From Mesorhizobium sp. Root102 (GTDB taxonomy: Bacteria; Pseudomonadota; Alphaproteobacteria; Rhizobiales; Rhizobiaceae): 64,000 nt of DNA. Below are positions 34,963 to 44,324 of this stretch, piece after piece; the stretch's first letter is position 1; every line of letters starts with the position of its first letter. The stretch covers positions 248,001 through 312,000 of the forward strand of contig NZ_LMCP01000044.1 in the NCBI RefSeq assembly GCF_001425625.1, in the 5' to 3' direction. Below the pieces are notes generated by a model, which worked only from the letters and a program-made list of their open reading frames with translations, was not told the origin of the DNA and made no database searches. The position numbers and the translations under genes are program-made.

Positions 34963-35409
34963 CTACTCACTGGCTTCCCGGCCAGACATCTCTTCTATGA
35001 CTATCCGGAAGAAAACGTGCGGCAAGCTATCTGACACGGGAGGCATGACAGGCTTGAGCGCGCCGGGCTCCCACCAGTCCGCGTGCTTGCTCAGCACTGA
35101 CCATGCGTGATCGCGCTGAAGCTTGTGGCCGATCTGGTCAGGCAGTTCTTCGAAGCGGCCGTCGACAATCACGCTTCTCCATCCGCGTCCCTGGGTGTGT
35201 TCGACGATCTGGACGCAGACCAGGGAGTTGGCCCGCATCCAGTCGATCTTCTTGCCCGGCAATGAGAACGCGTAGATGTGACTGTCGGCGTAGGCGTAGT
35301 TGAAGCAGACGACGTAGGGCTGTCCGTCCTTTGCGCATGCTAGATGGCCGACACGATTGGCAGCCAGCAACTTCGCGCATTCCAAAGTGGAGAACGTGCG
35401 GATCAGCAT
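34963..35409 (-). CDS. Pyridoxamine 5'-phosphate oxidase-like flavin-binding protein
   Basis: A 148-residue split-barrel protein: MLIRTFSTLECAKLLAANRVGHLACAKDGQPYVV, then YADSHIYAFSLPGKKIDWMRAN and GWRSVIVDGRFEELPD. This is the PPOX-like family that binds FMN, F420 or heme. ATG 35409 follows AGGAGG by nine bases, better than the frame start at 35436. These proteins are often stress-linked in rhizobia, and the gene is at the right border of the accessory region. The substrate is unknown. Confidence 0.85.
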   Translation of the reverse strand: MLIRTFSTLECAKLLAANRVGHLACAKDGQPYVVCFNYAYADSHIYAFSLPGKKIDWMRANSLVCVQIVEHTQGRGWRSVIVDGRFEELPDQIGHKLQRDHAWSVLSKHADWWEPGALKPVMPPVSDSLPHVFFRIVIEEMSGREASE

Positions 35410-35750
35410 CGATGCGACCCTCCTATTTTCTCGCATTTCACGCCTTGGCAGCTGAACGCGCTATGACGTGGATCAAATTGGCGCGTCTGTTTGGTCAGCA
35501 GGAGTCCAGCCACTCTTTCGGGACGCAGCAATTAGCAGGTGCCGCCAGACCGACCGCGAGGGACCTGGCAGATGGCTGACATAACGACGGCCGGACCGTT
35601 GCTCCACCAGGTCGACCGCTTGTTCATGCGGATCCGGGCGCGGGATTGGCGGGATTGCTACTAGCAAGATTCCAAAAATCACCAACTCAAGGCTACGCAT
35701 TGGATGCATGCAGCGACAAGGCGGACCTGGAAAAACCTCCGCATCAAGAT
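35410..35750. other. Intergenic stretch, no gene seen
   Basis: Open frames here on both strands show no family likeness or start site. The stretch lies between the PPOX-like gene's promoter side and the end of the leftward hydrogenase-related operon. I see no strong hairpin that would end that operon. Confidence 0.4.
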
Positions 35751-36290
35751 TCAATCTGGGAGCACACCGGCCTTTGAATTTACACCCTCAAGCAAGCCGA
35801 GCAGGCCTTTCAGGATTTCGATTGGTGGCGGCGGACAGCCTGGAATGTGCAGATCGACCGGCAGCACCTCGGATACGCCTCCCACGACCGCATAGCTGCC
35901 AGCGAAACAGCCGCCGTCCTTGGCGCAGTCGCCAATGGCAACCACCCATTTGGGGGCTGGTGTCGCGTCATAGGTACGCTTCAGTGCCTCGCGCATGTTC
36001 TTTGTGACCGGGCCCGTGACAAGCAGCACATCGGCATGGCGCGGCGACGCGACGAAGCGGATTCCGAAGCGTTCGACGTCATAGAAGGCATTGCTCAGCG
36101 CGTGCATTTCGAGTTCGCAGCCATTGCAGGAACCGGCGTCTACCGCCCGGATCGATAGGCTGCGGCCCAGCCGTTTGCGGGCCGCGCCGTCCAGAGCGCG
36201 GGCGAGTTCCTCGATCGCCGTCCGGCTCGCCTCGGGCGGACGCTCGGTGAGAGGGGTCCGTGCGAGGCCTTCGAAGAGGTGCTTGCGCAT
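35751..36290 (-). CDS. hyfI: Hydrogenase-related complex, small subunit (NuoB/HyfI-like)
   Basis: A 179-residue iron-sulfur protein. The four cysteines expected for the N2-type [4Fe-4S] cluster are visible: GSCNGCELEMH (two), GDCAKDGGCF, and PGCPPPPIEIL. An N-terminal extension of about 45 residues precedes the domain. It is shorter than E. coli HyfI (about 252). It is the last gene of a leftward six-subunit operon and follows the large subunit by 11 bases. It would pass electrons within a membrane-bound complex that also holds HyfB/F antiporter-like subunits. Confidence 0.88.
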   Translation of the reverse strand: MRKHLFEGLARTPLTERPPEASRTAIEELARALDGAARKRLGRSLSIRAVDAGSCNGCELEMHALSNAFYDVERFGIRFVASPRHADVLLVTGPVTKNMREALKRTYDATPAPKWVVAIGDCAKDGGCFAGSYAVVGGVSEVLPVDLHIPGCPPPPIEILKGLLGLLEGVNSKAGVLPD

Positions 36291-36301
36291 GACAGAATGC
36301 C

Positions 36302-37816
36302 TTAGAGATCGTGCCCGGAATAAGAGCAGTTGAACGATTTGTTGCAGAGCGGAAAGTCGGCGACGATATTTCCCTCGATCGCTGCTTCAAGAAGCGGCCA
36401 TTGAAACCATGACGGGTCACGCAGGTGACAGCGCTCGACAATGCCGCTCTTGCCAATGCGCAGCCAGGCCAGAATGTCGCCCCGGAAACCTTCTACGAGC
36501 GCCATGCCTTCATATGGTCCGCCTGTCTGCGCAAAGTCGATACGGATCGGCCCGTCTGGCAGTTGTCGCAGGATTTGTTCGATCAGGGACAAGCTCTGCT
36601 CGACCTCGTGGATGCGAACCCAGACCCGGGCGTTCACGTCGCCCTCCTGAAGGAGAGGCACATCGAAGGTGAGCTCGCCGTAGGGAGGGTATGCGAGACC
36701 GCGCCGCGCATCGAAGTCCCGACCCGAGGCCCGGCCGACATACCCTCCGGCGCGATACTGTCGAGCGAGTTCCACCCTCAGACGGCCGGTTGCGACTGTC
36801 CGATCCTGCAGCGACGCCGTATTGTCGTAGAGTTCGACCAACGCGGGAAAACGCTGCCTGATCTGTGCGATCAGGGACCAAATCGCGGTCGTCCCCTCAT
36901 CACTCAGGAAGCTTGCCACCCCTCCGGGCACGATGCGGTCGCGCATCAAACGATGGCCGAAGGCGGCATCGCTTGCCCTCAAGACGCGCTCACGCAGCAC
37001 CCCGCAGTGGGCATGCATGAGCGAGAAGGAGGCGTCGTTGCAAATGGCGCCGATATCGCCCACATGGTTGGCCAGACGTTCCAGTTCGGCCATGAGCGCT
37101 CGCAGCCAGACCGCGCGTGGCGGAACCTCGACGCCCAGCGCCGCTTCGACCGCACGAGCAAAAGCTAACGAATACGCCACGGTACTGTCACCGGAGATCC
37201 TGCCCGCCAGTTTGGCAGCGCTGTCGATATCGGACCCCGCCATCAGGCCTTCTATGCCCTTGTGCGCGTATCCGAGGCGCTCCTCCAGCCGGACGACCGT
37301 TTCGCCACTCGCTGTGAATCGAAAATGCCCCGGTTCGATGATGCCGGCATGCACAGGCCCGACCGGGATCTGGTGCAGGCTAGCCCCTTCTGCAGGCAGG
37401 AAATGATAGGGGGATGCAGTCGGAGAGAACGTCCGCTGTGTTCCCAGTGGATAGCTGACACCCCACTGGCCATGATCGAGCCACCGTCGTGTATCGGGTG
37501 CGCCCTGGGGCAAGAGTCCGAACAAGTCAGCGGCTGCACGTTCGAGCCGCAATGCGGGCGGATGCCGTCGGCCGACTGATGGGTAGCGCCCATCCGGACA
37601 TACCAGGCTGACAACGCCGATGTCCCTGGCACTTTCATCGAGAAGCGCCATGTGGACGACACCTGGCTCACCCCAAAGACCGAGCAAGCCCCAGTGACCC
37701 TCGACAAGTTGTTCAACAGCAAAGCTCCACATTTTCGGAGCCACCACGGCGCGGGCCCACGGAAAATGGTTGTCGACACGTTCGCCGGCAAGGATGAGGT
37801 CGATCAGAGCGGGCAT
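36302..37816 (-). CDS. hyfG: Hydrogenase-related complex, large subunit (HycE/HyfG-like) without NiFe ligands
   Basis: A 504-residue fusion of a NuoC-like domain (to about residue 150) and a NuoD/hydrogenase large-subunit domain (GHFRFTASGETVVRLEERLGYAHKGIEGL on). Where [NiFe] enzymes have RxCGxC, this has GRISGDSTVAYS, so both cysteines are serines. The C-terminal DPCxxC motif is absent too, with DFPLCNKSFNCSYSG in its place. The catalytic metal cannot bind, as in the energy-converting-hydrogenase-related (Ehr) complexes. ATG 37816 follows GGGAGAAAG; ATG 37840, overlapping hyfF by ATGA, is an alternative. Confidence 0.85.
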   Translation of the reverse strand: MPALIDLILAGERVDNHFPWARAVVAPKMWSFAVEQLVEGHWGLLGLWGEPGVVHMALLDESARDIGVVSLVCPDGRYPSVGRRHPPALRLERAAADLFGLLPQGAPDTRRWLDHGQWGVSYPLGTQRTFSPTASPYHFLPAEGASLHQIPVGPVHAGIIEPGHFRFTASGETVVRLEERLGYAHKGIEGLMAGSDIDSAAKLAGRISGDSTVAYSLAFARAVEAALGVEVPPRAVWLRALMAELERLANHVGDIGAICNDASFSLMHAHCGVLRERVLRASDAAFGHRLMRDRIVPGGVASFLSDEGTTAIWSLIAQIRQRFPALVELYDNTASLQDRTVATGRLRVELARQYRAGGYVGRASGRDFDARRGLAYPPYGELTFDVPLLQEGDVNARVWVRIHEVEQSLSLIEQILRQLPDGPIRIDFAQTGGPYEGMALVEGFRGDILAWLRIGKSGIVERCHLRDPSWFQWPLLEAAIEGNIVADFPLCNKSFNCSYSGHDL

Positions 37817-37836
37817 GCTTCTTTCTCCCTTCGGCT

Positions 37837-39288
37837 TCATCCCAGAAGATTGGCGACATGCTGGAACCATGTGACCAGTGGTGGCGGCAGATAGATGCCG
37901 GCGGCGAACACCAGCGCCAGGTGGGAATACATCGGAATATAGGACGCCTTGGCGGGCGCAGCGCTACCTCGCGGTTCGCCGAAAGCGACACCGGTCAACC
38001 GAAGCAGCAGGGCGCCGAAAGCGAGCAGAATCCCGAACACCAACGGCATCGCCAAAAAAGGGTGTCTTGCAAATGTCGAACTCACGACCAGGAATTCGCT
38101 CATGAAGATGCCGGACGGAGGGAGGCCGGCAATGGCGACGACGCCGATGACGAGCGCCCAGCCAAGCGCCGGATGCGTCTCCGTCAGCCCCCTGATCTCG
38201 GTTATGTTCTGTGTTCCCTTGATTTGTGCGATGTGTCCGACCGTGAAGAAGATCGCCGACTTGGTCAGGCTGTGCATCACCATGTGCAGCAGGCCGGCAA
38301 AGTTGGCGAGCGGGCCACCCATGCCGAAAGCGAACACGATGATGCCCATGTGCTCGATGGAGGAATACGCGAACAGACGTTTGATGTCGCGGCGGCGGTA
38401 GAGCATGAAGGCCGCGAAAACAAGCGACGTCAGCCCCATCGTGATCATCAATGGCCCCGTCGCGATCGCTTCCGGGCTTGCCGCGAGCAACATCTTGAAA
38501 CGCAACACGGCATAGAGCGCGACGTTCAACAGCAAGCCCGACAGCACCGCGGAAATCGGCGTCGGGCCTTCCGCGTGCGCGTCGGGCAGCCAGGCATGCA
38601 AGGGCGCAAGGCCAACCTTCGTACCGTAGCCAAGCAGCAGGAAGACGAAGGCGACATTCAGCAAAGCCGGGTCGAAATGTGCCGCGTGTGCGATGAGCAC
38701 GGTCCAGACCATGGCATTCGTGCCCTCGCCAACAACTGGTTGCGCGGCCATGTAGACGAGGATGGTGCCGAACAGGGCCAGCGCGATGCCGACGCTGCCC
38801 AGGATGAAATATTTCCAGGCGGCTTCCAGCGCTGCATGCGTGCGATAGATGCCAACCATGAGCACGGTGGTCAGCGTGGCAAGCTCCACCGCCACCCACA
38901 TCAAGCCGATGTTGTTCGACACGAACGCCAGGTTCATGCCGAACATCATGATCTGGTACATTGCATGGTAGAATCGCAGGTTCGACGCGGTCAGCCGTCT
39001 GGTATCCAGTTCGTGCGCAATGTAGGAGGCGCTGAAGACGCTGGTCGTGAAGCCGACAAATGCATTGAGCACGATGAAAACGATGTTGAGATCGTCGACG
39101 AGCAGGTATTGACCGGGCAGCGGCCGATCCGTGACGAAAAGCGACATTGCGGCGAGCAAGGTCAGCAAGCTGGCGGCGACATTGAGGCCAGCCGCCAGCC
39201 GGTAATTCGGCAGCGCCGCCAGAAGCGCGGCCGCGATGACTGGTATCAGCAAAATGGCGGCCACCGCATCGAGGGAAAACGCGGTCAA
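37837..39288 (-). CDS. hyfF: Antiporter-like membrane subunit (HyfF/NuoN-M type)
   Basis: A 483-residue, about 14-helix membrane protein of the Mrp-antiporter/complex-I family. Conserved motifs include MWVAVELATLTTVLMVG with the glutamate in helix 5, KVGLAPLHAWLPDAHAEGPTPISAVLSG with the lysine and proline of helices 7-8, and KRLFAYSSIEHMG. The frame is open far upstream, but the gene should begin with TTG 39288, which overlaps the hyfE stop (TTGA) and has GGGGAG eight bases before. It should conduct protons or sodium. Confidence 0.88.
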   Translation of the reverse strand: MTAFSLDAVAAILLIPVIAAALLAALPNYRLAAGLNVAASLLTLLAAMSLFVTDRPLPGQYLLVDDLNIVFIVLNAFVGFTTSVFSASYIAHELDTRRLTASNLRFYHAMYQIMMFGMNLAFVSNNIGLMWVAVELATLTTVLMVGIYRTHAALEAAWKYFILGSVGIALALFGTILVYMAAQPVVGEGTNAMVWTVLIAHAAHFDPALLNVAFVFLLLGYGTKVGLAPLHAWLPDAHAEGPTPISAVLSGLLLNVALYAVLRFKMLLAASPEAIATGPLMITMGLTSLVFAAFMLYRRRDIKRLFAYSSIEHMGIIVFAFGMGGPLANFAGLLHMVMHSLTKSAIFFTVGHIAQIKGTQNITEIRGLTETHPALGWALVIGVVAIAGLPPSGIFMSEFLVVSSTFARHPFLAMPLVFGILLAFGALLLRLTGVAFGEPRGSAAPAKASYIPMYSHLALVFAAGIYLPPPLVTWFQHVANLLG

Positions 39289-39947
39289 CGGTGTTCTCCC
39301 CTGTAGTCGTCGAGCGCGCCGACATCCACTGAGTCGAACCTCTCGCGGATGCGGAACAAGAAGACTCCGATGACGATGAAGGCGATGAGGATCGAGAAGG
39401 CGACACTGATCTCGACGACCAGAGGCATGCCCTTGGCCCCTGTGGCGGCGAGGACCAGGCCGTTCTCGAGCGACATGAATCCGACAACCTGGCTGACGGC
39501 GTTTCGACGGGTGACCATCACCAGAAGTCCCAGCAATATGATGGACAGCGCGAAGGCAAGATCCTCGCGGGCGAGGGGGTCGGCGTCGGGAGTGACCCGC
39601 AGCATCAGGACCATGGAGAGGGTCACCAGACCTATTCCGGCAAGCATGGTCGGACCGATCCCGACGGCTGTCTCGATGTCGCGATGGATACCGAGCCGTT
39701 GAATGATGCGGTGAAGCCCGACTGGAATGACGATCGCCTTGAAGATGAGGGCGATCGCCGCCGTGACATAGAGATGATGGGCGTCCTGAATGTAGGCCTG
39801 CCAGGCCACTGACAGGGCGAGCACGATTGCATGAAGCGCGAAGACGTTGATCAGGGCAAAGAGGCGATCCTGATACAGCATCATGAAGCTGACCAGCACC
39901 AGGCCACCGGCGAGCAGATGAGCGATGTCGAAGGTGAGGCCGTTCAT
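39285..39947 (-). CDS. hyfE: Hydrogenase-4-type membrane subunit (HyfE-like)
   Basis: A 220-residue membrane protein with about seven hydrophobic segments, the length of E. coli HyfE (216). Motifs include IAHLLAGGLVLVSFMM, ALIFKAIVIPVGLHRII and NAVSQVVGFMSLENGLVLAATGAKGMP, the NuoK-like part. It overlaps hyfC by one base and hyfF by four. It is a core membrane subunit of the complex, probably in ion translocation. Confidence 0.88.
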   Translation of the reverse strand: MNGLTFDIAHLLAGGLVLVSFMMLYQDRLFALINVFALHAIVLALSVAWQAYIQDAHHLYVTAAIALIFKAIVIPVGLHRIIQRLGIHRDIETAVGIGPTMLAGIGLVTLSMVLMLRVTPDADPLAREDLAFALSIILLGLLVMVTRRNAVSQVVGFMSLENGLVLAATGAKGMPLVVEISVAFSILIAFIVIGVFLFRIRERFDSVDVGALDDYRGEHR

Positions 39948-40903
39948 CAGAGGCTCCGTGACACGAACAGCAGGAGCGTGCCGAGCAGAGCCAGCATGAG
40001 CGCGGCTCCGAGGAAATCCGGGACGCGGAAGACACGCATCTTGGCGATGGCCGTCTCAAACAGGGCGAGGAGAACGCCACTTGCGGCAAGTTTGCAGATG
40101 TAGAAAATGACGCCCAGGACATAGGTCCAGGGTCCGGCCCCGGCGGTTGCGAGCCCCCATGGAACGAAGACACAAGAAATCAGCGAGACGTAGAGCAGAA
40201 GCTTCAGGAAGGCTGCGAAATCGATCATAGCCAGATGGCGACCGGAATACTCCAGGACCATCGCCTCGTGGATCATGGTCAGTTCCAGATGCGTCGCGGG
40301 GTTATCCACCGGCACGCGGGCATTTTCTGCGATCGCCACTATAACAAGAGCGATCAGTGACATTCCGAGCGATACCCGCAGGCCGACCTGTGGCGAGCCC
40401 ATGAAGGCTGCGACCGTGGACAGTTGCGTCGCTCCGGCAACGAGTGCCAGGCTGAAAACGATCAGGAGCATGGCGGGTTCGGCCAGAGAAGCGATCATCA
40501 CCTCGCGGCTTGCGCCGATGCCGCCAAAGCTCGTGCCGACGTCCATCGCCGCAAGCGCCAGGAAGAACCGTGCGCTTCCAAGCAGCGCGACGATCGCTAT
40601 GAGGTCAGCGGTCCAACTGAATTTAAGGCCGGTAGCGAACGTCGGGATGAGCGCAGCGGCGACCCAGGTGGCGGCAAAGATCAGATAGGGTATGACGCGA
40701 AACAGCCAGGATGCATTGTCGGCCAGAACGACCTCCTTGCGCATGAGCCGCAAGAGATCGCGATAGGGCTGGACGAGAGGAGGACCCTGGCGGCGCAAGA
40801 GTCTTGCCTTCACCTTGCGGACGAAGCCAGTCAGGAGCGGCGCCAGCAAAAGCACCAGCATCATCTGCGTGCCTTGAACCGCCAACTCAAGGATCAGGGC
40901 CAT
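39947..40903 (-). CDS. hyfC: NuoH-like membrane subunit (HyfC-like)
   Basis: A 318-residue NuoH/HyfC family protein with eight predicted helices. Family motifs are KARLLRRQGPPLVQPYRDLLRL near the N-terminus, the ENARVPVDNPATHLELTMIHEAMVLEYSG loop that faces the peripheral arm, and the C-terminal FETAIAKMRVFRVPDFLG. It overlaps hyfB by ten bases and hyfE by one. It links the iron-sulfur arm (HyfG/I) to the ion-pumping membrane subunits. Confidence 0.9.
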   Translation of the reverse strand: MALILELAVQGTQMMLVLLLAPLLTGFVRKVKARLLRRQGPPLVQPYRDLLRLMRKEVVLADNASWLFRVIPYLIFAATWVAAALIPTFATGLKFSWTADLIAIVALLGSARFFLALAAMDVGTSFGGIGASREVMIASLAEPAMLLIVFSLALVAGATQLSTVAAFMGSPQVGLRVSLGMSLIALVIVAIAENARVPVDNPATHLELTMIHEAMVLEYSGRHLAMIDFAAFLKLLLYVSLISCVFVPWGLATAGAGPWTYVLGVIFYICKLAASGVLLALFETAIAKMRVFRVPDFLGAALMLALLGTLLLFVSRSL

Positions 40904-42915
40904 AGTGCGAGCACCAGGAGCAAGACAATGAGAAAGAGAAAGACAAGGGTCAGGTAGCGCCTGATCGTCAGGAACTGCAGATGGTTCAGATGGTCGGTCG
41001 CAAAGTCGAGGGCCTTGCCGATAGGCAGATACAGCGTCTCCCAGATCACATCATGGATTTCCAGATTGAAACGAGCCGGACCGGTTTCGCCGGGTGCCGG
41101 CATTTCAACCCTTTCGGTCGCACGGAACACGAATGTGCCGAAGACCCGGCGGATAGGCTGTGCGAAGCTGACGCCCGTGTACTGCGAGCCTGGGACCGTG
41201 TCCGCGAAGCCGCAACCCCAGGCTGGACCTCGACGCAGTGCGTGCGACGCGAAGCGATGGATGACATAGGCCGCGGCGGATGCGGAAATGGCGATGAATA
41301 CAAAAACCAGCAGGCCGTTGTAGGAACTGCGGCTCTCGGCAATCGGCACGATCGAAAGCCAAGGCTGCGCCATCTGCACCGGCATGCGGCTGCCGATGAG
41401 CGAAAGCGTCACGGGGGAAAGGCCATCTATGACAAAGCCCGGCAGAATGCCGGCAAGCAGACAGAGCGCGGCAAGGATGAGCATTGCCGCCAACGAGTAG
41501 CGGTCAGCTTCGTGCGCGTGTTCCACCGCCGAGGTCCGTGGTCGGCCCAGAAACGTAATTCCGAAAGCCTTTACGAAGCAGGCCGCGGCCAGCGCCGCCG
41601 ACAGCGCCAGCAGGCCGCCGACGGCGGGCACCATCACCTTCAGGCCCCATTGCGGCAGATCCGGGCTCTGCAGGACAGCCTGGAAAGCAAGCCATTCGGA
41701 GACGAATCCGTTGAAGGGCGGAAGCGAGGAGATCGCCACGCAGCCAACGAGAAAGACGAAGCTGGTCAGCGGCATCCGATGGATAAGACCGCCCAGCTTC
41801 TCCATGTCCCGTTCGCCGGTTGCCGTGAGCACGGCGCCCGCGCCAAAAAAGAGCAGGCTTTTGAAGAATGAATGGTTGAGAACGTGGAACAGCGCGGCGG
41901 TAAGCGCCAGCGCTGCAGCCGACGGCATGGCATTCGCCTTGAAGGCGAGCGCGAGCCCAAGGCTTACGAAGATGACGCCGATGTTTTCAATGGTGCTGTA
42001 GGCAAGCAGTCGCTTGAGATCATTTTCCATCAACGCGTAAAGAATCCCCAAGACAGCGGTGAGACCTCCGAAGAAAAGGACGATGACGCTCGACCACCAT
42101 GTCGGTTCACCGAGCAGGTCGAAGATAACGCGGATGAAGCCGTACACGGCGACCTTGGTCATGACGCCGCTCATCAGAGCCGAGACATGGCTTGGCGCGG
42201 CCGGGTGAGCGAGTGGAAGCCAAACGTGTAGCGGAACCAGACCAGCCTTGGAGCCAGCGCCCAGCAACATGAGAGCCAGGACGAAAGTGGCGACGAGCGG
42301 GGTAGGCCCCGCGGTACGCATCGCCTCGAACGTGTAGTTTCCGCCCGAGCCGGACAACAAGCCGAACGCAAGCAGCAGCGCGAGCGTGCCGAAGCTCGCC
42401 ATCACGAGATAAATGTAACCCGCCCGTGCATTGTCCTTTTCGCGATGGTGGACGATGACCAATGCCCAGGAAGAGAGCGACATGAATTCCCAGGAAAGCA
42501 GGAAGGTGAAGGCGTCGTCCGCGAGCACGACCAGATTCATTCCGGCGAGGAAGGCAGGGAAGAACGGCAGCACCCGGTGCGGCGAGGGCTCGTGGCTGCC
42601 GTAGCCGAGACCGTAAAGGCTGGCCATGGCGCCGCCGAAATTGATGACGACGAGGAAGAAGGTCGAGAGCGCATCCAGGCGGAAATGAGCTCCAATCCAG
42701 GGCAGCCCGACCGGCAATACGGCAGTCGACGGGGTGATGGGGTCTTCGAGGATGCGGCTCACGAGAACCAAGAGCGCGGCGGCCGAAATACCGAGCGTCA
42801 AGCCGTAGACGAGGCGTGTTCCCGAGTCCGGTGTGCGGCTCAACGCAATCGCAAGCACCGCTGTCCCCAGGAGCGAAGCAACGCCCCATAGGAGGACCGC
42901 GGCGTCCAAAGTCAC
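40894..42915 (-). CDS. hyfB: Large antiporter-like membrane subunit (HyfB-like)
   Basis: A 673-residue polytopic protein, the same length as E. coli HyfB (672). Typical motifs are FLLSWEFMSLSSWALV, KAGLVPLHVWLPLAHPAAPSHVSALMSG, and KRLLAYSTIENIGVIFV, with the helix-5 Glu and helix-7 Lys kept. The C-terminal 150 residues form an extra membrane and amphipathic extension. It starts with an ATGA overlap to the XRE gene. It would move ions in the hydrogenase-related complex. Confidence 0.9.
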   Translation of the reverse strand: MTLDAAVLLWGVASLLGTAVLAIALSRTPDSGTRLVYGLTLGISAAALLVLVSRILEDPITPSTAVLPVGLPWIGAHFRLDALSTFFLVVINFGGAMASLYGLGYGSHEPSPHRVLPFFPAFLAGMNLVVLADDAFTFLLSWEFMSLSSWALVIVHHREKDNARAGYIYLVMASFGTLALLLAFGLLSGSGGNYTFEAMRTAGPTPLVATFVLALMLLGAGSKAGLVPLHVWLPLAHPAAPSHVSALMSGVMTKVAVYGFIRVIFDLLGEPTWWSSVIVLFFGGLTAVLGILYALMENDLKRLLAYSTIENIGVIFVSLGLALAFKANAMPSAAALALTAALFHVLNHSFFKSLLFFGAGAVLTATGERDMEKLGGLIHRMPLTSFVFLVGCVAISSLPPFNGFVSEWLAFQAVLQSPDLPQWGLKVMVPAVGGLLALSAALAAACFVKAFGITFLGRPRTSAVEHAHEADRYSLAAMLILAALCLLAGILPGFVIDGLSPVTLSLIGSRMPVQMAQPWLSIVPIAESRSSYNGLLVFVFIAISASAAAYVIHRFASHALRRGPAWGCGFADTVPGSQYTGVSFAQPIRRVFGTFVFRATERVEMPAPGETGPARFNLEIHDVIWETLYLPIGKALDFATDHLNHLQFLTIRRYLTLVFLFLIVLLLVLALWP

Positions 42916-43235
42916 GCCACGCTCCTCGCAGCGAATTTGGTGCCCGCATCGACACCGCCCAGAATTTTGGCGGGGTCGAAATCCGCTTTAAGCCGCACGC
43001 CACGTCCACCGATCTGGCTGGAAGCGCCCTCGGCGATCAGCTCGACGCCGGAAAGGTCAAGGGCTCCAATCAACTTCATCAGGGAATCGACGTTGCCCCG
43101 GATAATCGATTCGCTGGCTTCCATGCGCTGAATTGTCGGCACCGAAAGGCCGGACAATTCGGCCAGCCTGCGCTGGTCAATGCCAAGGAGCGCCCTCGCG
43201 GCACGCAACTGTGGAGCAGTTATCACGGGTCGCAT
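42912..43235 (-). CDS. Small XRE-family regulator coupled to the hyf-like operon
   Basis: A 107-residue protein with an N-terminal HTH (ITAPQLRAARALLGIDQRRLAELSGLSVPTIQRMEAS) and a short C-terminal tail rich in Gly and Arg. It overlaps hyfB by ATGA and heads the operon, so it likely autoregulates it. It is a clear paralogue of the one at 52962-53234: both share QLRAARALLxID and SVPTIQRMEAS and have a similar MEASxxxxRGxVDSLMK stretch. The 261 bases upstream (43236-43496) hold its promoter and show no gene. Confidence 0.87.
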   Translation of the reverse strand: MRPVITAPQLRAARALLGIDQRRLAELSGLSVPTIQRMEASESIIRGNVDSLMKLIGALDLSGVELIAEGASSQIGGRGVRLKADFDPAKILGGVDAGTKFAARSVA

Positions 43236-43496
43236 CCCTCATTGTTAACTTTGAGATATTGTCCCTGCCGGTTGCAGCATATATTAAAATGCGGTGCATT
43301 CAACAAATGATGCGTGACACATCTATCCATGTGCCATGGGAACCCGCGCGACATGAGCCGGAATTGGACGCTCCGCGGTGCTCGGCAAGTGCAAAGCGGG
43401 CCTGCAATGACGGCGGCAGCGAAACGCCCTGGCAAAAGGCCGCTCGAGAGACGAGTTGTGCGGCGGATTTAGGAATTTGACAGTGGTGACCAGGTC

Positions 43497-44267
43497 ATGA
43501 TCCGGGTTGCGAAATATCATACCGATTTCGGCAACATCGAGGTTCTGCGGACCAAGGATTCCGGTTCGTTCATCTATCGCCAAGGCGGTTGCTATCAAAG
43601 CGAGTGCGACCCCAATGGCATCAGCGTCGTGCCCTATATACACGCAATCTTTGGTCTTCTCGCGCAAGCGGAAGTGTCCGACGTCCTGATGATCGGTTGT
43701 GGCGGCGGCAGCCTGGGCACGATGCTGGACAGGGTTGGCGTGCATGTCACTATCGTCGACATCAACCCAAAGGCTTTCCAGATCGCACAGCAATATTTTG
43801 GGTTGCCTCGGGGCGTTCACTGCTGCACTTCCGACGGGCGGGATTTTTTGCGCGCCGACCGTCATCGCTACGACGCCATCGTTCTGGACGCATATTCCGG
43901 GCGGCGCATTCCGGATCACCTGTGCGCCGAGACATTCTTCGGTCTGGCGCAGACACGTCTCAAAAACTCATCCGGCATGCTGATCGGGAATGTCCATGCT
44001 CGCCACGACCTTGACACCATGCCGGATCGGGTTGCCGCGAAACTCAGCAATATCTGGGCGAATGTCAGACTGCTCGATACCCGCGGCGCCTCGGACCGCA
44101 ACGCGCTCGTCATGGCAGGCAAGGTGCGTGATCTCGTCCAGCCGACGATGCTGGTACCGCCGTCGGTCGGCGCTGACGAGATCGCGCATGACCTGAGCCT
44201 CCTGGCGTTCAGACCCTGGCATGTGCCACGCCGAGCAGCGCAAAGCGTAGGGCGGGACGCCAGTTAG
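43497..44267 (+). CDS. Spermidine-synthase-like (class I methyltransferase fold) protein
   Basis: A 256-residue cytosolic protein. The nucleotide/dcSAM-binding motif is VLMIGCGGGSLGTMLDRVGVHVTIVDINPKAF, with later DGRDFLRADRHRYDAIVLDAYSG, matching spermidine-synthase-like proteins. The family's aminopropyl-transfer Asp pair is at least partly visible in DGRD and LDAY. A short N-terminal beta unit (IEVLRTKDSGSFIYRQGG) is as in SpeE. The start ATG 43497 has only a weak site. It is divergent from the XRE-hyf operon. Substrate and role are not proven. Confidence 0.8.
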   Translation: MIRVAKYHTDFGNIEVLRTKDSGSFIYRQGGCYQSECDPNGISVVPYIHAIFGLLAQAEVSDVLMIGCGGGSLGTMLDRVGVHVTIVDINPKAFQIAQQYFGLPRGVHCCTSDGRDFLRADRHRYDAIVLDAYSGRRIPDHLCAETFFGLAQTRLKNSSGMLIGNVHARHDLDTMPDRVAAKLSNIWANVRLLDTRGASDRNALVMAGKVRDLVQPTMLVPPSVGADEIAHDLSLLAFRPWHVPRRAAQSVGRDAS

Positions 44268-44268
44268 A

Positions 44269-44300
44269 GGCTGGTCCTCTCGTGTGCTTCAGGACCAGCC
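44269..44300. terminator. Bidirectional hairpin between convergent genes
   Basis: GGCTGGTCCT (44269-44278) and AGGACCAGCC (44291-44300) are a perfect 10-base inverted repeat around a 12-base loop. It lies directly after the spermidine-synthase-like stop and before the end of the convergent BA14K gene. There is no long T-run on either side. Confidence 0.65.
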
Positions 44301-44324
44301 CAACGAATGGCACGCGGCGGAACT

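Noticed and set aside
36302..37816. Calling this an active [NiFe]-hydrogenase or formate hydrogenlyase
   Set aside because: Both N-terminal cysteines and the C-terminal DPCxxC motif are missing.
37837..40173. A 778-residue HyfF-like protein
   Set aside because: The frame is open by chance through hyfE and hyfC; the real gene starts at TTG 39288.
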